Of a DNA stretch of 64,000 bases, positions 10,455 to 19,252 are shown in pieces. Within the stretch, counting starts at the first letter, position 1; each line of letters starts with the position of its first letter. Below the pieces are notes generated by a model. That model saw only the letters and a list, made by a program, of their open reading frames with translations, had not been told where the DNA came from and did not search any database. The position numbers and the translations under genes were made by a program. Source of the stretch: Rhodococcus sp. WMMA185 (GTDB taxonomy: Bacteria > Actinomycetota > Actinomycetes > Mycobacteriales > Mycobacteriaceae); assembly GCF_001767395.1 (NCBI RefSeq), contig NZ_CP017014.1, forward strand, positions 2,736,501 through 2,800,500, written 5' to 3'.

Positions 10455-11809
10455 TCGAAGCTCACCTCGGTCCCCCTCATGGCCGGCGCACCGACGAGCG
10501 TCGTCCAGCTCGGAACGTCCTCGGGGGCGATGCCGACTGCCTCGCCGTAGACAACGTCCAATGTGTCCTGCTCCATCTTGGAACCCGCGTAACTCGCCGG
10601 CGTGACCTCAGCTCCGTACCCCGGGACCTTGTCCGGGACACCGGCAGGCGGCGGCAAGAACTCTATGTCCGTCGGACCAGGATTGCGAGAAGGTACCTGG
10701 TAAGCGCCGTCGTTGTACGAAGACCCACCGGGGTACTGCGGGAAGAATCCGCCAGGGGCCGTCACGTCGTCGTAGCAGGCGGGGCCGCGGTCGTCGAGCA
10801 GCCTTGGCTCATCCTGATTGGGTAGGTATCGGCCCTTCGGGTTGACGAACTGAATCGTGGCGCGCGCGCCCGGATACGGATCGTCGAGACGAAGCAGATC
10901 GAGAGCGGTGGGTGCAGTGCTCGCGAATCCTGCGAAGGCACAACCGAAGGTCGGTGAGTAGCGACCCAGAAGTTGCAGTGTCTCGCGTGAATCTGAGGCG
11001 ATACCGACGATCGAATCGGCATTGGTCTGCAACAGATCCGCCGCACTCACCGAAGTCCCGGTCAGGGAAGCGAGCAGTGTGGAGATCTCACCCTGCTTCT
11101 CCACCACGGTATTTCCGGTAGTTCGCAGATTATCGAGTGCGTCGATCAGATCGGGCGCCGCCTCGGAATACGTCTGAGTGAAGTCAGCCAGACCACGCAG
11201 ATCCGCCTGGATGGAAGGAAGTTCGGTATTGAGTGCACCGAAGATCTCTTCGAGACGGTCCACGGTCAATCCGAGTTCCGTACCACGCCCGCTGAGGCCC
11301 TGAGCCAAAGCGCCCAGCGTGCTCGCGAGGTCGTCCGGTGGAATCGCCTGGAGCAGCGGAAGTAGATTATCGAGAACTTCACCGATCTCGATAGCGTTCC
11401 CGCTCTTGTCCTGATACAGCGTGTCGCCGGATTGGATCGACGTAGCGCTGCCGTCTTCCGGAAGGATGAGCGATACGTAGCGCTCACCGAACAATGTCTT
11501 GGGCAGTAGGCGCGCCGTCGAATCGGCCGGGATCAAACCGGCTTTGTCCGGCTGGATCGCCAGGGCCAGGCTAACCGCGCCGTCCCTCGTCGACGTCGAC
11601 CGGACCTCACCGACGATGAGACCACGGACCTTCACGTCCGCGTTGGCCGGCAGCGCATTTCCCGCAGTGTCCGTAAGGAGGTTGACCTCGACGACCCTGG
11701 TGAACGACTTGTTGTACACACCGATGGTGACGGTCAGGAACAGCGCAACGACCAGGAAGAAGACCATTCCCAGCAATCTTCTGCGCACAACCGGCGCCGT
11801 GTTTCTCAT
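10451..11809 (-). CDS. mceA: MCE family protein MceA
   Basis: First Mce subunit, 452 residues from the ATG at 11807-11809, which overlaps the yrbEB stop (ATGA). A longer reading beginning 11 codons upstream would lie within yrbEB and is disfavoured. The helix RRLLGMVFFLVVALFLTVTI is followed by an MCE domain with NADVKVRGLIVGEVRSTSTR and FGERYVSLILPED. The C-terminal region contains FGCAFAGFAST and a Pro/Gly-rich end, typical of MceA. It is the defining gene of the mce cassette. Confidence 0.9.
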   Translation of the reverse strand: MRNTAPVVRRRLLGMVFFLVVALFLTVTIGVYNKSFTRVVEVNLLTDTAGNALPANADVKVRGLIVGEVRSTSTRDGAVSLALAIQPDKAGLIPADSTARLLPKTLFGERYVSLILPEDGSATSIQSGDTLYQDKSGNAIEIGEVLDNLLPLLQAIPPDDLASTLGALAQGLSGRGTELGLTVDRLEEIFGALNTELPSIQADLRGLADFTQTYSEAAPDLIDALDNLRTTGNTVVEKQGEISTLLASLTGTSVSAADLLQTNADSIVGIASDSRETLQLLGRYSPTFGCAFAGFASTAPTALDLLRLDDPYPGARATIQFVNPKGRYLPNQDEPRLLDDRGPACYDDVTAPGGFFPQYPGGSSYNDGAYQVPSRNPGPTDIEFLPPPAGVPDKVPGYGAEVTPASYAGSKMEQDTLDVVYGEAVGIAPEDVPSWTTLVGAPAMRGTEVSFE

Positions 11810-12666
11810 CCAGCCACCCTCACTGTTGTAGTTGTGCCCCACAAGGCGAGACTGACGAAGAAGTCCAGAACGGCGATGGTGATGATCGCCGCACGAACTG
11901 CCCTACCCACGGCCACACCGACTCCGGCCGGACCGCCCGACGCGTGGTAGCCGTAGTAGCAGTGAACCAGGATCAGCACGAAGGCGAATATCAGCACTTT
12001 CGCGAACGAGTAGAGAACGTCCTGCGGCGGTAGGAACAGGTTGAAGTAGTGGTCGTACGACCCTGTCGACTGACCGTTGAACACGGTGGCGATAGTGCGG
12101 GATGCGAGATAGGCAGCCAACAGGCCCACGATGTAGAGCGGGATGACGGCAACGAACCCCGCGATCATGCGAGTGGTGACGAGGAAAGGCACGCTCGGCA
12201 CTGCCATGACCTCGAGCGCGTCGATCTCCTCCGAGATCCGCATAGCACCCAGTTGAGCGGTGAACCCACAGCCGACGGTCGCCGAGAGTGCCAGCGCCGC
12301 AACGACAGGGGCGAGCTCACGGGTGTTGACGTAGGCGGACAGGAAGCCGGTGAGCACCGAACTGCCCAGCTGCTCGAGCGCCGCGAAGCCCTGTAGGCCC
12401 ACAACCACGCCGGTAAAGCCGGACATCATGGCGATCACTCCGATGGTGCCACCGATGACGGCAAGAGCGCCCGTGCCGAAGGTTACTTCGGCGAGCAGTC
12501 GGAGCACTTCCTTGCGGAAGTGCACCAGTGTGTGGGGAAGCCATGCGATGGCCCTGGCATAGAAGGACATCTGCTCGCCGGCCTTGTCGAGCGCATTGAG
12601 CGGGGCCCGACCGACTCGTCGTGCGGTCATCAGAGTCTGGTCACCGCGGCCCTTTGCGACTGTCAT
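11806..12666 (-). CDS. yrbEB: MlaE/YrbE-type permease, second of pair
   Basis: Integral membrane permease of the Mce transporter, 286 residues with about five or six hydrophobic segments. It carries the family hallmark with acidic residues in LGAMRISEEIDALEVMAVPS, the cytoplasmic coupling loop that contacts the ATPase in MlaE homologues. The C-terminal segment HASGGPAGVGVAVGRAVRAA is also typical. It sits four bases after yrbEA and overlaps mceA, so the order yrbEA-yrbEB-mceA-F is canonical. Confidence 0.92.
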   Translation of the reverse strand: MTVAKGRGDQTLMTARRVGRAPLNALDKAGEQMSFYARAIAWLPHTLVHFRKEVLRLLAEVTFGTGALAVIGGTIGVIAMMSGFTGVVVGLQGFAALEQLGSSVLTGFLSAYVNTRELAPVVAALALSATVGCGFTAQLGAMRISEEIDALEVMAVPSVPFLVTTRMIAGFVAVIPLYIVGLLAAYLASRTIATVFNGQSTGSYDHYFNLFLPPQDVLYSFAKVLIFAFVLILVHCYYGYHASGGPAGVGVAVGRAVRAAIITIAVLDFFVSLALWGTTTTVRVAG

Positions 12667-12670
12667 CGGG

Positions 12671-13465
12671 TCACGATCCCTTCGCCGGAACGATCTGGAG
12701 GTACACCATGGTCAGAATCAGATTCGCGAAGAAGAGCAGCAGGAATGTGATGACCACCGACTGGTTGACGGCTTCGCCGACGCCTTTCGGCCCGCCCTTC
12801 GGGTGGAGCCCCTTGTACGCGGCAATCACACCCGCAATGAGGCCGAAGACAGCGGCCTTCACCTCACCGACCCAGAGATCGGGAAGTTGCGCGAACGCCG
12901 AGAAGGACGCCAGGTACGCGCCGGGGTTTCCCCCTTGGAGGACGACGTTGAAGAAGTAGCCGCCGGCGATTCCGACCACGGACACAAGGCCATTGAGCAG
13001 AACTGCGACGAGAACCATGGCCAGCACCCGAGGGACGACGAGTCGCTGGACCGGGTTGATGCCCAGAACTTCCATGGCATCGATCTCTTCGCGGATCGTC
13101 CGCGCACCGAGATCTGCGGTGACCGCCGAACCCGCCGCGCCAGCCACCAACAATGCCGTCACCATCGGTGCGCCCTGCTGGATGACAGCGAGCACACTGG
13201 CTGCTCCCGTGAACGACTCGGCACCGAGCTGTTTGATCAACGATCCGGTCTGCAGCGACACCACTGCACCGAATGGAACCGCGACCAACGCCGTCGGAAG
13301 AATCGTGACACTCGCTATGAACCAGGCCTGTTCGATGAACTCACGGAACTGGAACGGCCGCCTGAACGTGTTGCGTACGACCTCGACAAAAAGTTCGACT
13401 ATGTTGCCGGCTTGCGTCAGCGCGCCTTCGACCGGCCGCAAAACCGAGTTGCGGGAAACCGCCAT
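12671..13465 (-). CDS. yrbEA: MlaE/YrbE-type permease, first of pair
   Basis: 264 residues with about five or six transmembrane segments. The coupling loop reads LGARTIREEIDAMEVLGINP, and the conserved end GGPKGVGEAVNQSVVITFLL matches YrbEA members. With YrbEB it should form the membrane pore beneath the MceA-F assembly. It begins nine bases after the mceG ATPase gene and is almost certainly in the same transcript. Confidence 0.92.
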   Translation of the reverse strand: MAVSRNSVLRPVEGALTQAGNIVELFVEVVRNTFRRPFQFREFIEQAWFIASVTILPTALVAVPFGAVVSLQTGSLIKQLGAESFTGAASVLAVIQQGAPMVTALLVAGAAGSAVTADLGARTIREEIDAMEVLGINPVQRLVVPRVLAMVLVAVLLNGLVSVVGIAGGYFFNVVLQGGNPGAYLASFSAFAQLPDLWVGEVKAAVFGLIAGVIAAYKGLHPKGGPKGVGEAVNQSVVITFLLLFFANLILTMVYLQIVPAKGS

Positions 13466-13474
13466 GCGTTGTGC

Positions 13475-14581
13475 CTACCCTTGCCCGCTAGTGGTGTTCT
13501 CGTACCCATCACCCTGATACGCGGGGATAACCTGTGTGTCTTCCTGGCTGTACGCGTAGTCGGCATCGCCGTCGTGATTATGGTCGAAACTCTCCTGGAT
13601 GGCGAGCTGTGCACTCTCGGGCAGTGTGTGCATGATGTGCCGCACTCTTTCCTGCCTGCGGGCGACGGCCTGACGGAACGGCATCCCCGGGGTGGCCCTC
13701 ATCTGGGGGACGATTCCCTCGATATCGTCCACGCCACCGGCGTGATGCCCGGCGTCGACCAGCGCCTGCTCATGGGCCATCTGCGCCTCGTCCTTCTCCT
13801 CCGACATTCCGATCGGTCCGATCATCGTGCCGTTGAGGAACTGCTTGACCACCGGCTCCTCGCTGGTGAGCAGCACCTCTCGCGGCCCGAACATCACCAG
13901 TTGCCGCCTGAAGAGCATGCCGATGTTGTCCGGAACCGTACGCGCCAGGTTGATGTTGTGCGAAACGATCAGGATCGTCGCATCGATCTCGGCATTGATG
14001 TCGATCAGCGTCTGGCTGATGTACGTGGTGCGCACCGGGTCCAGACCAGAGTCCGGCTCGTCGACGAGGATGATCTGCGGATCGAGGACCAACGCGCGGG
14101 CCAACCCGGCACGCTTGCGCATACCACCGGAGATCTCGCCGGGCAGTTTCTCCTCCGCCCCGAGCAGACCGACGAGTTCCATCTTCTCCATGACGATCTT
14201 GCGAATATCCGACTCGGACTTCTTGGTGTGCTCTCGCAACGGGAATGCCACGTTGTCGAACAGGTTCATCGATCCGAACAGCGCACCGTCTTGGAACAGC
14301 ACACCGAAGAGCTTGCGGATTTCGTAGAGTTCCTTGCTCGAGCATTCGAGGATGTTGGTGCCATCGATCACGATCGATCCCTGCTCCGGCCGAAGCAGGC
14401 CGATCAGCGACTTCAGGAAAACCGACTTGCCCGTACCGGACGGACCCAGCAACGCGCTGACCTCACCCGCCGGGAGGGTCAGTGTGACGTCTTGCCAGAT
14501 CCTCTGTGAGCCGAAGGACTTGGTCAGTCCTTCAACGGCTACCTCGACTCCCACCAATACCTCCGCGACCGTCCGATGCAC
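13475..14581 (-). CDS. mceG: Mce transporter ATPase (Mkl/MceG)
   Basis: ABC ATPase energising Mce import, 368 residues. Walker A is LLGPSGTGKSVFL (about residues 44-56), the signature is GEISGGMRKRAGLARAL, and Walker B is IILVDEPDSGLDPVRT. A C-terminal extension of ~110 residues beyond the ATPase core (IGPIGMSEEKDEAQMAHEQA) is characteristic of actinobacterial MceG/Mkl. In M. tuberculosis the homologue sits alone between rplL and rpoB; here it heads a complete mce operon at the same place. The first codons are poorly conserved, so the start could be a GTG about 10 codons later. Confidence 0.93.
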   Translation of the reverse strand: MHRTVAEVLVGVEVAVEGLTKSFGSQRIWQDVTLTLPAGEVSALLGPSGTGKSVFLKSLIGLLRPEQGSIVIDGTNILECSSKELYEIRKLFGVLFQDGALFGSMNLFDNVAFPLREHTKKSESDIRKIVMEKMELVGLLGAEEKLPGEISGGMRKRAGLARALVLDPQIILVDEPDSGLDPVRTTYISQTLIDINAEIDATILIVSHNINLARTVPDNIGMLFRRQLVMFGPREVLLTSEEPVVKQFLNGTMIGPIGMSEEKDEAQMAHEQALVDAGHHAGGVDDIEGIVPQMRATPGMPFRQAVARRQERVRHIMHTLPESAQLAIQESFDHNHDGDADYAYSQEDTQVIPAYQGDGYENTTSGQG

Positions 14582-14639
14582 TCACTCATATGGGCTGGGT
14601 CACCCTATCTCATGGGAGTGCCATCTGTAACTGGGCATA

Positions 14640-14729
14640 CTACTAATGAGTAAGTATGGATGCCAAGGTCAACTGCTCAGCCCTGAAGGACTGAGCTTGC
14701 AGCTGTCACACCCCACTGGCTGTCAGGTG
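14640..14729 (-). ncRNA. Candidate TnpB guide RNA (reRNA) 3' region
   Basis: By analogy with other tnpB elements, the guide RNA should start in the 3' end of tnpB and run into the sequence just downstream on the same strand. That stretch has a strong 9-bp hairpin with a UUCA loop (minus strand 14696-14675). The exact end, and so the guide segment, cannot be fixed without the element boundary. This is an inference from family knowledge plus one visible hairpin. Confidence 0.35.
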
Positions 14730-16109
14730 TCACGCCACGCCGGGGACCGTTGACTGGGCCCGGTAGTCCTCGGCGGCTCGATACGCGATGTTGTGCGAGC
14801 CGACAATATCCGCGTGTTCAACGAAACCGCAGCCCAGACAACAGAACCGGTCCTGGTGGGGCCGGTTCTTCTTGTCGATATGACCACACCGAATGCAGCG
14901 GCGGCTGGTGTTGGCCGGATCCACCGACCTCACCGGCACCCCCACCCGGGCGGCCTTGTAGGAAATGAAGGCCCCGAGTTGCGCGAACGCCCAACTCGAG
15001 TGCGTGGCCCGTTGGGGCTTGCGGAGCCGTACCCGCTCGCGGATGCCCGTCAGGTCCTCGACGGCGATGCCGCGTCCGGTGCGTTCAGCCACAGCCACAA
15101 CCTTCTTGGAAATCTGGTGGTTGACGTCGGCGGCGAACCGGGCTTCCCTCCGAGCCCGGCGCCGCAACAGTCTCTTGGCGGACTTGGTGTTCTTCCTTTG
15201 CAACGCCTGCCGCAGTTCCCGGTTGCGGGTGCGCCGGTCCTTGGTACTTCCCCTACCGGCAGGGCCATCTGGGGCGCCGTCCCCGTAGGTGTCGATGAGG
15301 TGATCACCGAGCACCCGGTCCGAGGCAACCGCGATGTTCACCACCCCTAGGTCCACCCCGATCCACCCGTCCGGGGTGTTCAGATGGTCCCCGGAGGCGA
15401 CCGGGGGGTCGGGCAGGTCGCAGGTGGCGATCAAATACGCGGTCGGCTTCCCTGTCCGATCACAGTGGATCACCAGATCGGTTTCCCCCTTGCGATACTG
15501 CCGGAGCATCGCGACCTGGTCGGGGTGGCCGACGAACCGCAGGTTCTTCACCCGCCCGTCGACCGTCCAGATCGACACCGTGCCGGCATTGTCGCTGTCC
15601 GAGTCGTACTGCCAGGACAGGCACCGGTCATCGAAGGGTTGCGCCGCATCCGGGCGGAACCGGATCGGGGTTGTCTCCACCCGCTGGCGGCGTCTCGACC
15701 CTTTCGGACCGTACCTGCCATTCCGCAAATTGGCCCGCAACGTGGTGTACGAGTCGGCGACCTTCCGGATCACCGACTGCGCCACCTGAGCACCCAAACC
15801 ACCATGCTCGCGGGCGGTGGCGTAGGTGATCGCCCGCAGATCACGTTTCCGGAACACCCGCCTCTCGTGCGCGATGCGGGCCACCAGGGTGGCGGTGTCA
15901 TTGCACACGGCCAGGGTGCGCACCACAGCATCGAGTTGCTGGGCATCGGCCAGCACCTTCACCCGCACCACCTGCTTCACACCCCGGACCGTAACAGCGA
16001 CCACCGACACCAACCCGAAACCCGAACCAAAACGCACGCAGAGGCCGTTCAGCTACTCCTGCACTCTCCACCAGTTGACGCGATTCCTCCCCGCACTGAA
16101 GGACCGGGG
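14675..16109 (-). mobile_element. Solitary tnpB element (IS200/IS605-like or IS607-like), no tnpA
   Basis: A tnpB gene flanked on both sides by imperfect hairpins that share the nine-mer CTGAAGGAC (14683-14691 and 16096-16104, same orientation). The 3' side hairpin is a 9-bp stem with a four-base loop (14675-14696); the 5' side has a CCCCG/CGGGG stem (16089-16109). Subterminal hairpins are typical of IS200/IS605-type ends. No tnpA transposase is visible, so movement would need a transposase in trans. The true outer ends are not determined; limits given are the outer edges of the hairpins. It lies between mceG and rplL. Confidence 0.7.
14730..15980 (-). CDS. tnpB: TnpB RNA-guided nuclease-like transposon protein
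   Basis: 416 residues from the GTG at 15978-15980, giving the usual start VKQVVRVKVLADAQQLDAVV; the frame stays open 19 codons further upstream. A split RuvC-like domain is intact: Asp in GWIGVDLGVVNIAVAS, Glu in RGIAVEDLTGIRER, and Asp in EHADIVGSHNIAYRA. A zinc ribbon CIRCG...CCLGCG lies between the last two. A basic Arg/Lys-rich stretch (KSAKRLLRRRARREARF) precedes the second RuvC motif. TnpB proteins cut DNA next to a transposon-specific motif, guided by an RNA from the element's 3' end. All key residues look present, so the protein may be active. Confidence 0.9.
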   Translation of the reverse strand: MKQVVRVKVLADAQQLDAVVRTLAVCNDTATLVARIAHERRVFRKRDLRAITYATAREHGGLGAQVAQSVIRKVADSYTTLRANLRNGRYGPKGSRRRQRVETTPIRFRPDAAQPFDDRCLSWQYDSDSDNAGTVSIWTVDGRVKNLRFVGHPDQVAMLRQYRKGETDLVIHCDRTGKPTAYLIATCDLPDPPVASGDHLNTPDGWIGVDLGVVNIAVASDRVLGDHLIDTYGDGAPDGPAGRGSTKDRRTRNRELRQALQRKNTKSAKRLLRRRARREARFAADVNHQISKKVVAVAERTGRGIAVEDLTGIRERVRLRKPQRATHSSWAFAQLGAFISYKAARVGVPVRSVDPANTSRRCIRCGHIDKKNRPHQDRFCCLGCGFVEHADIVGSHNIAYRAAEDYRAQSTVPGVA

Positions 16110-16230
16110 TTCCTCGCGACGCAGCGCGGAAATTCCGCCGGGAACCAACGCGCCCTTTTGGACATCGGTACGTGGAATACTCGGTCGCGCATCCGGACCC
16201 GACTACATCGGGAGCAGTTCGAGGCCTCTC

Positions 16231-16315
16231 GGCGCCTCGGTTCAGACGGCGCCTCGGTGCAGACGGCGCCTCGGTTCAGACGGCGCCTCGGTTCAGACGA
16301 CGCCTCGGTTCAGAC
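16231..16315. repeat. Five tandem 17-bp repeats
   Basis: Unit GGCGCCTCGGTTCAGAC is repeated five times without spacers: 16231-16247, 16248-16264 (one change), 16265-16281, 16282-16298 and 16299-16315 (one change). A short partial unit (CTCTCGGCGCC) precedes and GAC follows. The array sits between the left side of the tnpB element and the rplL terminator and lies outside any plausible gene. Slippage or expansion is the likely origin. Confidence 0.95.
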
Positions 16316-16333
16316 GACACAGGATTGAAATGA

Positions 16334-16370
16334 CCAAGGGCCATCCCCACGGATGGGGAATGGCCCTTGG
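16334..16370 (-). terminator. rplJ-rplL terminator
   Basis: Long hairpin with arms CCAAGGGCCAT-CCCCA and TGGGG-A-ATGGCCCTTGG, one bulged base and the loop CGGA. It lies 35 bases beyond the rplL stop codon and should end the rplJL transcript. Confidence 0.85.
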
Positions 16371-16404
16371 TGTCCGCTCTGAGAGCGGCGCGGCAGAGAC
16401 CGTC

Positions 16405-16794
16405 TTACTTGACGGTGATCTTCGCGCCGGCAGCCTCGAGCTTCTCCTTGGCGGCGTCGGCCGCTTCCTTGTCGACCTTCTCCAGGATTGCCTTCGGAGC
16501 ACCCTCGACGAGGTCCTTGGCTTCCTTCAGTCCGAGGCCGGAAACGACCTCACGGACGACCTTGATGACCTGGATCTTCTTGTCGCCGGCCGACTCGATG
16601 ACGACGTCGAACTCGTCCTGCTCGTCAGCAGCTTCGGCGCCGGCAGCAGCCGGGGCGCCTGCGGCGGCAACGGCAACCGGAGCGGCCGCGGTGACCTCGA
16701 AGGTCTCCTCGAATGCCTTCACGAACTCCGAGAGCTCGAGGAGGGTGAGCTCCTTGAACTGGTCCAACAACTCGTCGGTGCTGAGCTTCGCCAT
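16405..16794 (-). CDS. rplL: 50S ribosomal protein L7/L12
   Basis: 129 residues, normal family length. The N-terminal dimerisation segment ([20 protein letters not shown]), the Ala/Gly-rich hinge (residues ~45-60), and the C-terminal factor-binding domain with [20 protein letters not shown] and [13 protein letters not shown] are all seen. L7/L12 dimers bind L10 and recruit translation factors. It follows rplJ by 77 bases and is followed by a strong terminator. Confidence 0.98.
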   Translation of the reverse strand: MAKLSTDELLDQFKELTLLELSEFVKAFEETFEVTAAAPVAVAAAGAPAAAGAEAADEQDEFDVVIESAGDKKIQVIKVVREVVSGLGLKEAKDLVEGAPKAILEKVDKEAADAAKEKLEAAGAKITVK

Positions 16795-16871
16795 TGTGGC
16801 GTCCTTCCTGTAAGTCCCATGTCGCTGATCCGCGACCGGGTGGGGTTATAGCAGTGATGCGCGGGTGCGGA

Positions 16872-17432
16872 TCAGCTTTCGGCTGCAGCCTCGGCGGGAG
16901 CTTCTGCCGCTCCACCTTCTGCTGCCTTCTTTTCCTGCAGCGCGGCGGCCAGACGGGCCACCTGCGAGGCAGGAGCATTGAACAGGCCTGCGGCCTTCGC
17001 CAAGTTGCCCTTCATCGCGCCGGCAAGCTTGGCCAACAGGACCTCGCGGGACTCGAGGTCCGCGATCTTGTTGACCTCGTCCACGGACAGCGCAGCGCCG
17101 TCCATGTAGCCGCCCTTGATGATGAGCGCCTTGTTGTCCTTCGCGAAGTTCTTCAGAGCCTTCGCGGCATCGACGGGCTCGCCCTTGATGAATGCAATGG
17201 CGGTCGGACCGACGAAAAGGTCATCAAGGCCCTCGACGCCCGCCTCTGCAGCGGCACGCTTGACAAGGGTGTTCTTGGCGACGGAGTAGGTGGCACCTTC
17301 TCCGAGAGCGCGTCGCAGTGTCGTGATATTGCCCACCGTCAGGCCACGGTATTCCGTGATGACAGCGGCAGTCGAACCCTTGAACTGCTCAGCGATCTCC
17401 GCGACCGCGGAAACCTTCTCAGGCTTTGCCAT
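16872..17432 (-). CDS. rplJ: 50S ribosomal protein L10
   Basis: 186 residues from the ATG at 17430-17432 ([20 protein letters not shown]), with the purine-rich GAGAGGAGGCGAAGT just upstream. An upstream in-frame extension of 130 codons crosses the leader hairpins and is rejected. The L10 core ([29 protein letters not shown]) and a C-terminal Ala/Glu-rich helix that binds L7/L12 dimers (end [11 protein letters not shown]) are present. It is controlled by the leader attenuator described separately. Confidence 0.97.
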   Translation of the reverse strand: MAKPEKVSAVAEIAEQFKGSTAAVITEYRGLTVGNITTLRRALGEGATYSVAKNTLVKRAAAEAGVEGLDDLFVGPTAIAFIKGEPVDAAKALKNFAKDNKALIIKGGYMDGAALSVDEVNKIADLESREVLLAKLAGAMKGNLAKAAGLFNAPASQVARLAAALQEKKAAEGGAAEAPAEAAAES

Positions 17433-17514
17433 ACTTCGCCTCCTCTCATGACAGTCGTTGTCCCACTTCGGAACCGCCATGCACTGCCGGGATATCCCGG
17501 AGCACACGATCCAC

Positions 17515-17660
17515 GACATGCAAAACGCCCCGGTGCAGGCACTCGGGGCGTAAGAGGAAGCGATACGGTGGCGGCGCGAAACCACAACCGAGGAGCATCC
17601 CCCTAACCTCGTCCTCCTGCGTGGGCCGCCGGGCATTCCCGGACTTTCAATCGCACCCTT
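17515..17660 (-). promoter_or_regulatory. rplJ leader with L10-type attenuator
   Basis: The leader upstream of rplJ carries, on the minus strand, CGCCCCG AGTGCCTGCA CCGGGGCG followed by TTTTG (plus-strand 17550-17522). This is a textbook intrinsic terminator located ~90 bases before the start codon. Upstream of it lies a structured purine-rich stretch (CGCAGGAGGACGAGG) like the L10(L12)4 binding region of rplJ leaders. The arrangement implies feedback attenuation by L10-L7/L12. The outer limits are approximate. Confidence 0.7.
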
Positions 17661-17862
17661 GCGGGAAGCGATCACCAACGGTCTTGGGTAGAACATGATT
17701 TTGGGGTGGAGTTCACGAACTGCACTGGACTCCGTACAGCAGAGTACGGCATTGCGGGCACTGTCGCCAAATCGACCCTGGTCACGCACCCGAATTCGGG
17801 CGGGCTCCCGGTGGAGGCGCACACACCGTCGGGCTCTCTCGATCGCGACGCAAGTCCCGAGA

Positions 17863-17902
17863 ACAGTTCGGCCGGTACGGGTTTCCGTACCGGCCGAACT
17901 GT
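17863..17902 (-). terminator. rplK-rplA terminator
   Basis: Perfect 18-bp inverted repeat, ACAGTTCGGCCGGTACGG and its complement, with loop GTTT. It lies 20 bases past the rplA stop. It separates the rplK-rplA unit from the rplJ-rplL unit, so the latter needs its own promoter in 17660-17860. Confidence 0.88.
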
Positions 17903-17921
17903 GTGAATTCGAATCGAAACT

Positions 17922-18638
17922 CTACGCGTCGACGTCCTCGAGGAGGTTGCGTGTGCGGTTCGGATCCACCGGGATGCCCGGTCCGGTGGTCGTCGACACG
18001 GTGATCTTCTTGACGTAGCGACCCTTCGCGGAGGACGGCTTCGCACGCAGGATCTCGTCGAGAGCGGCGCCGTAGTTCTCCACCAGCTTGGCGTCGTCGA
18101 ACGAGGCCTTGCCGATGACGAAGTGCAGGTTGGCCTGCTTGTCGACGCGGAAGTTGATCTTGCCGCCCTTGATATCGGAGACAGCCTTCGTAACGTCGGC
18201 AGTCACCGTGCCGGTCTTGGGGTTCGGCATCAGGCCACGCGGTCCGAGGACGCGGGCGATGCGACCGACCTTGGCCATCTGATCAGGGGTTGCGATCGCG
18301 GCGTCGAACTCGAGCCACCCGCCCTGGATTCGCTCGATGAGGTCCTCGGCACCGACTGCGTCAGCACCAGCGGCCTCCGCCTCGGCAGCCTTCTCCCCGA
18401 CGGCGAATACGATGACGCGGGCAGTCTTACCGGTGCCGTGCGGCAGGTTGACCGTGCCGCGGACCATCTGGTCCGCCTTGCGCGGGTCGACGCCCAGGCG
18501 GACGGCAACCTCGACGGTTGCGTCCATCTTGCTCGACGACGTCTCCTTCGCCAGCTTCGCAGCCTGCAGCGGGCTGTAGAGCTTGGTGGCGTCGACTTTC
18601 TCAGCGGCGGCGAGATACGCCTTGCTGCGCTTTGCCAT
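17922..18638 (-). CDS. rplA: 50S ribosomal protein L1
   Basis: 238 residues, usual length. The RNA-binding core with [39 protein letters not shown] and [19 protein letters not shown] is present, ending [10 protein letters not shown]1 forms the ribosomal stalk near the E site and in many bacteria represses its own rplKA message. It follows rplK by 121 bases and precedes a strong terminator. Confidence 0.98.
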   Translation of the reverse strand: MAKRSKAYLAAAEKVDATKLYSPLQAAKLAKETSSSKMDATVEVAVRLGVDPRKADQMVRGTVNLPHGTGKTARVIVFAVGEKAAEAEAAGADAVGAEDLIERIQGGWLEFDAAIATPDQMAKVGRIARVLGPRGLMPNPKTGTVTADVTKAVSDIKGGKINFRVDKQANLHFVIGKASFDDAKLVENYGAALDEILRAKPSSAKGRYVKKITVSTTTGPGIPVDPNRTRNLLEDVDA

Positions 18639-18759
18639 TGTCTTCTGTCCTTACTTTTCACCTCAGCGACCGAAGTGCTGCGGTGGTAAATGGTTCAGTT
18701 GTGGTCCGGGCCTGGCCGGCCCTCCCACGCTTCCTTCAGGCGAACTCGGTCCGGCGGAC

Positions 18760-19194
18760 TCAGCCGTCGACCGTGATGCCCATCGACCGCGCGGTGCCGG
18801 CGATGATCTTCGCGGCCTGCTCGATGTCGTTGGCGTTGAGGTCTTCCTGCTTGGTCTTCGCGATCTCACGCACCTGGTCCATGGTCACGGATGCGACCTT
18901 GGTCTTGTGCGGCTCGCCGGAGCCCTTCTGCACGCCTGCAGCCTTGAGGAGCAGCTTGGCAGCCGGAGGGGTCTTCAGCTTGAAATCGAAGGTCCGGTCT
19001 TCGTAGACCGAGATTTCGACCGGCACCACGTTGCCGCGCTGAGACTCAGTCGCAGCGTTGTAGGCCTTGCAGAACTCCATGATGTTCACGCCGTGCTGAC
19101 CAAGCGCGGGACCCACGGGCGGGGCAGGGTTAGCCTGACCGGCCTGGATCTGAAGCTTGATGAGCCCGGCGAGCTTCTTCTTCTTGGGGGGCAT
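18760..19194 (-). CDS. rplK: 50S ribosomal protein L11
   Basis: 144 residues, normal length. [20 protein letters not shown] with the proline-rich loop [20 protein letters not shown], the thiostrepton-binding N-terminal domain, is followed by the RNA-binding C-terminal domain ending [13 protein letters not shown]. It lies 58 bases after nusG in the conserved secE-nusG-rplK-rplA order. Confidence 0.98.
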
Positions 19195-19252
19195 CTCGAT
19201 TTCCTAATTCGTACTGGGTGTGTTCTTGCTACTGCAGTGCAAGTATGTTGCG

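Noticed and set aside
12584-14509. Plus-strand frame of 641 codons
   Set aside because: It is antisense to yrbEA and mceG, which carry clear family motifs; the peptide is Arg/Asp/His-rich shadow sequence.
16231-16315. CRISPR array
   Set aside because: The 17-bp units abut without spacers and no cas genes are near.
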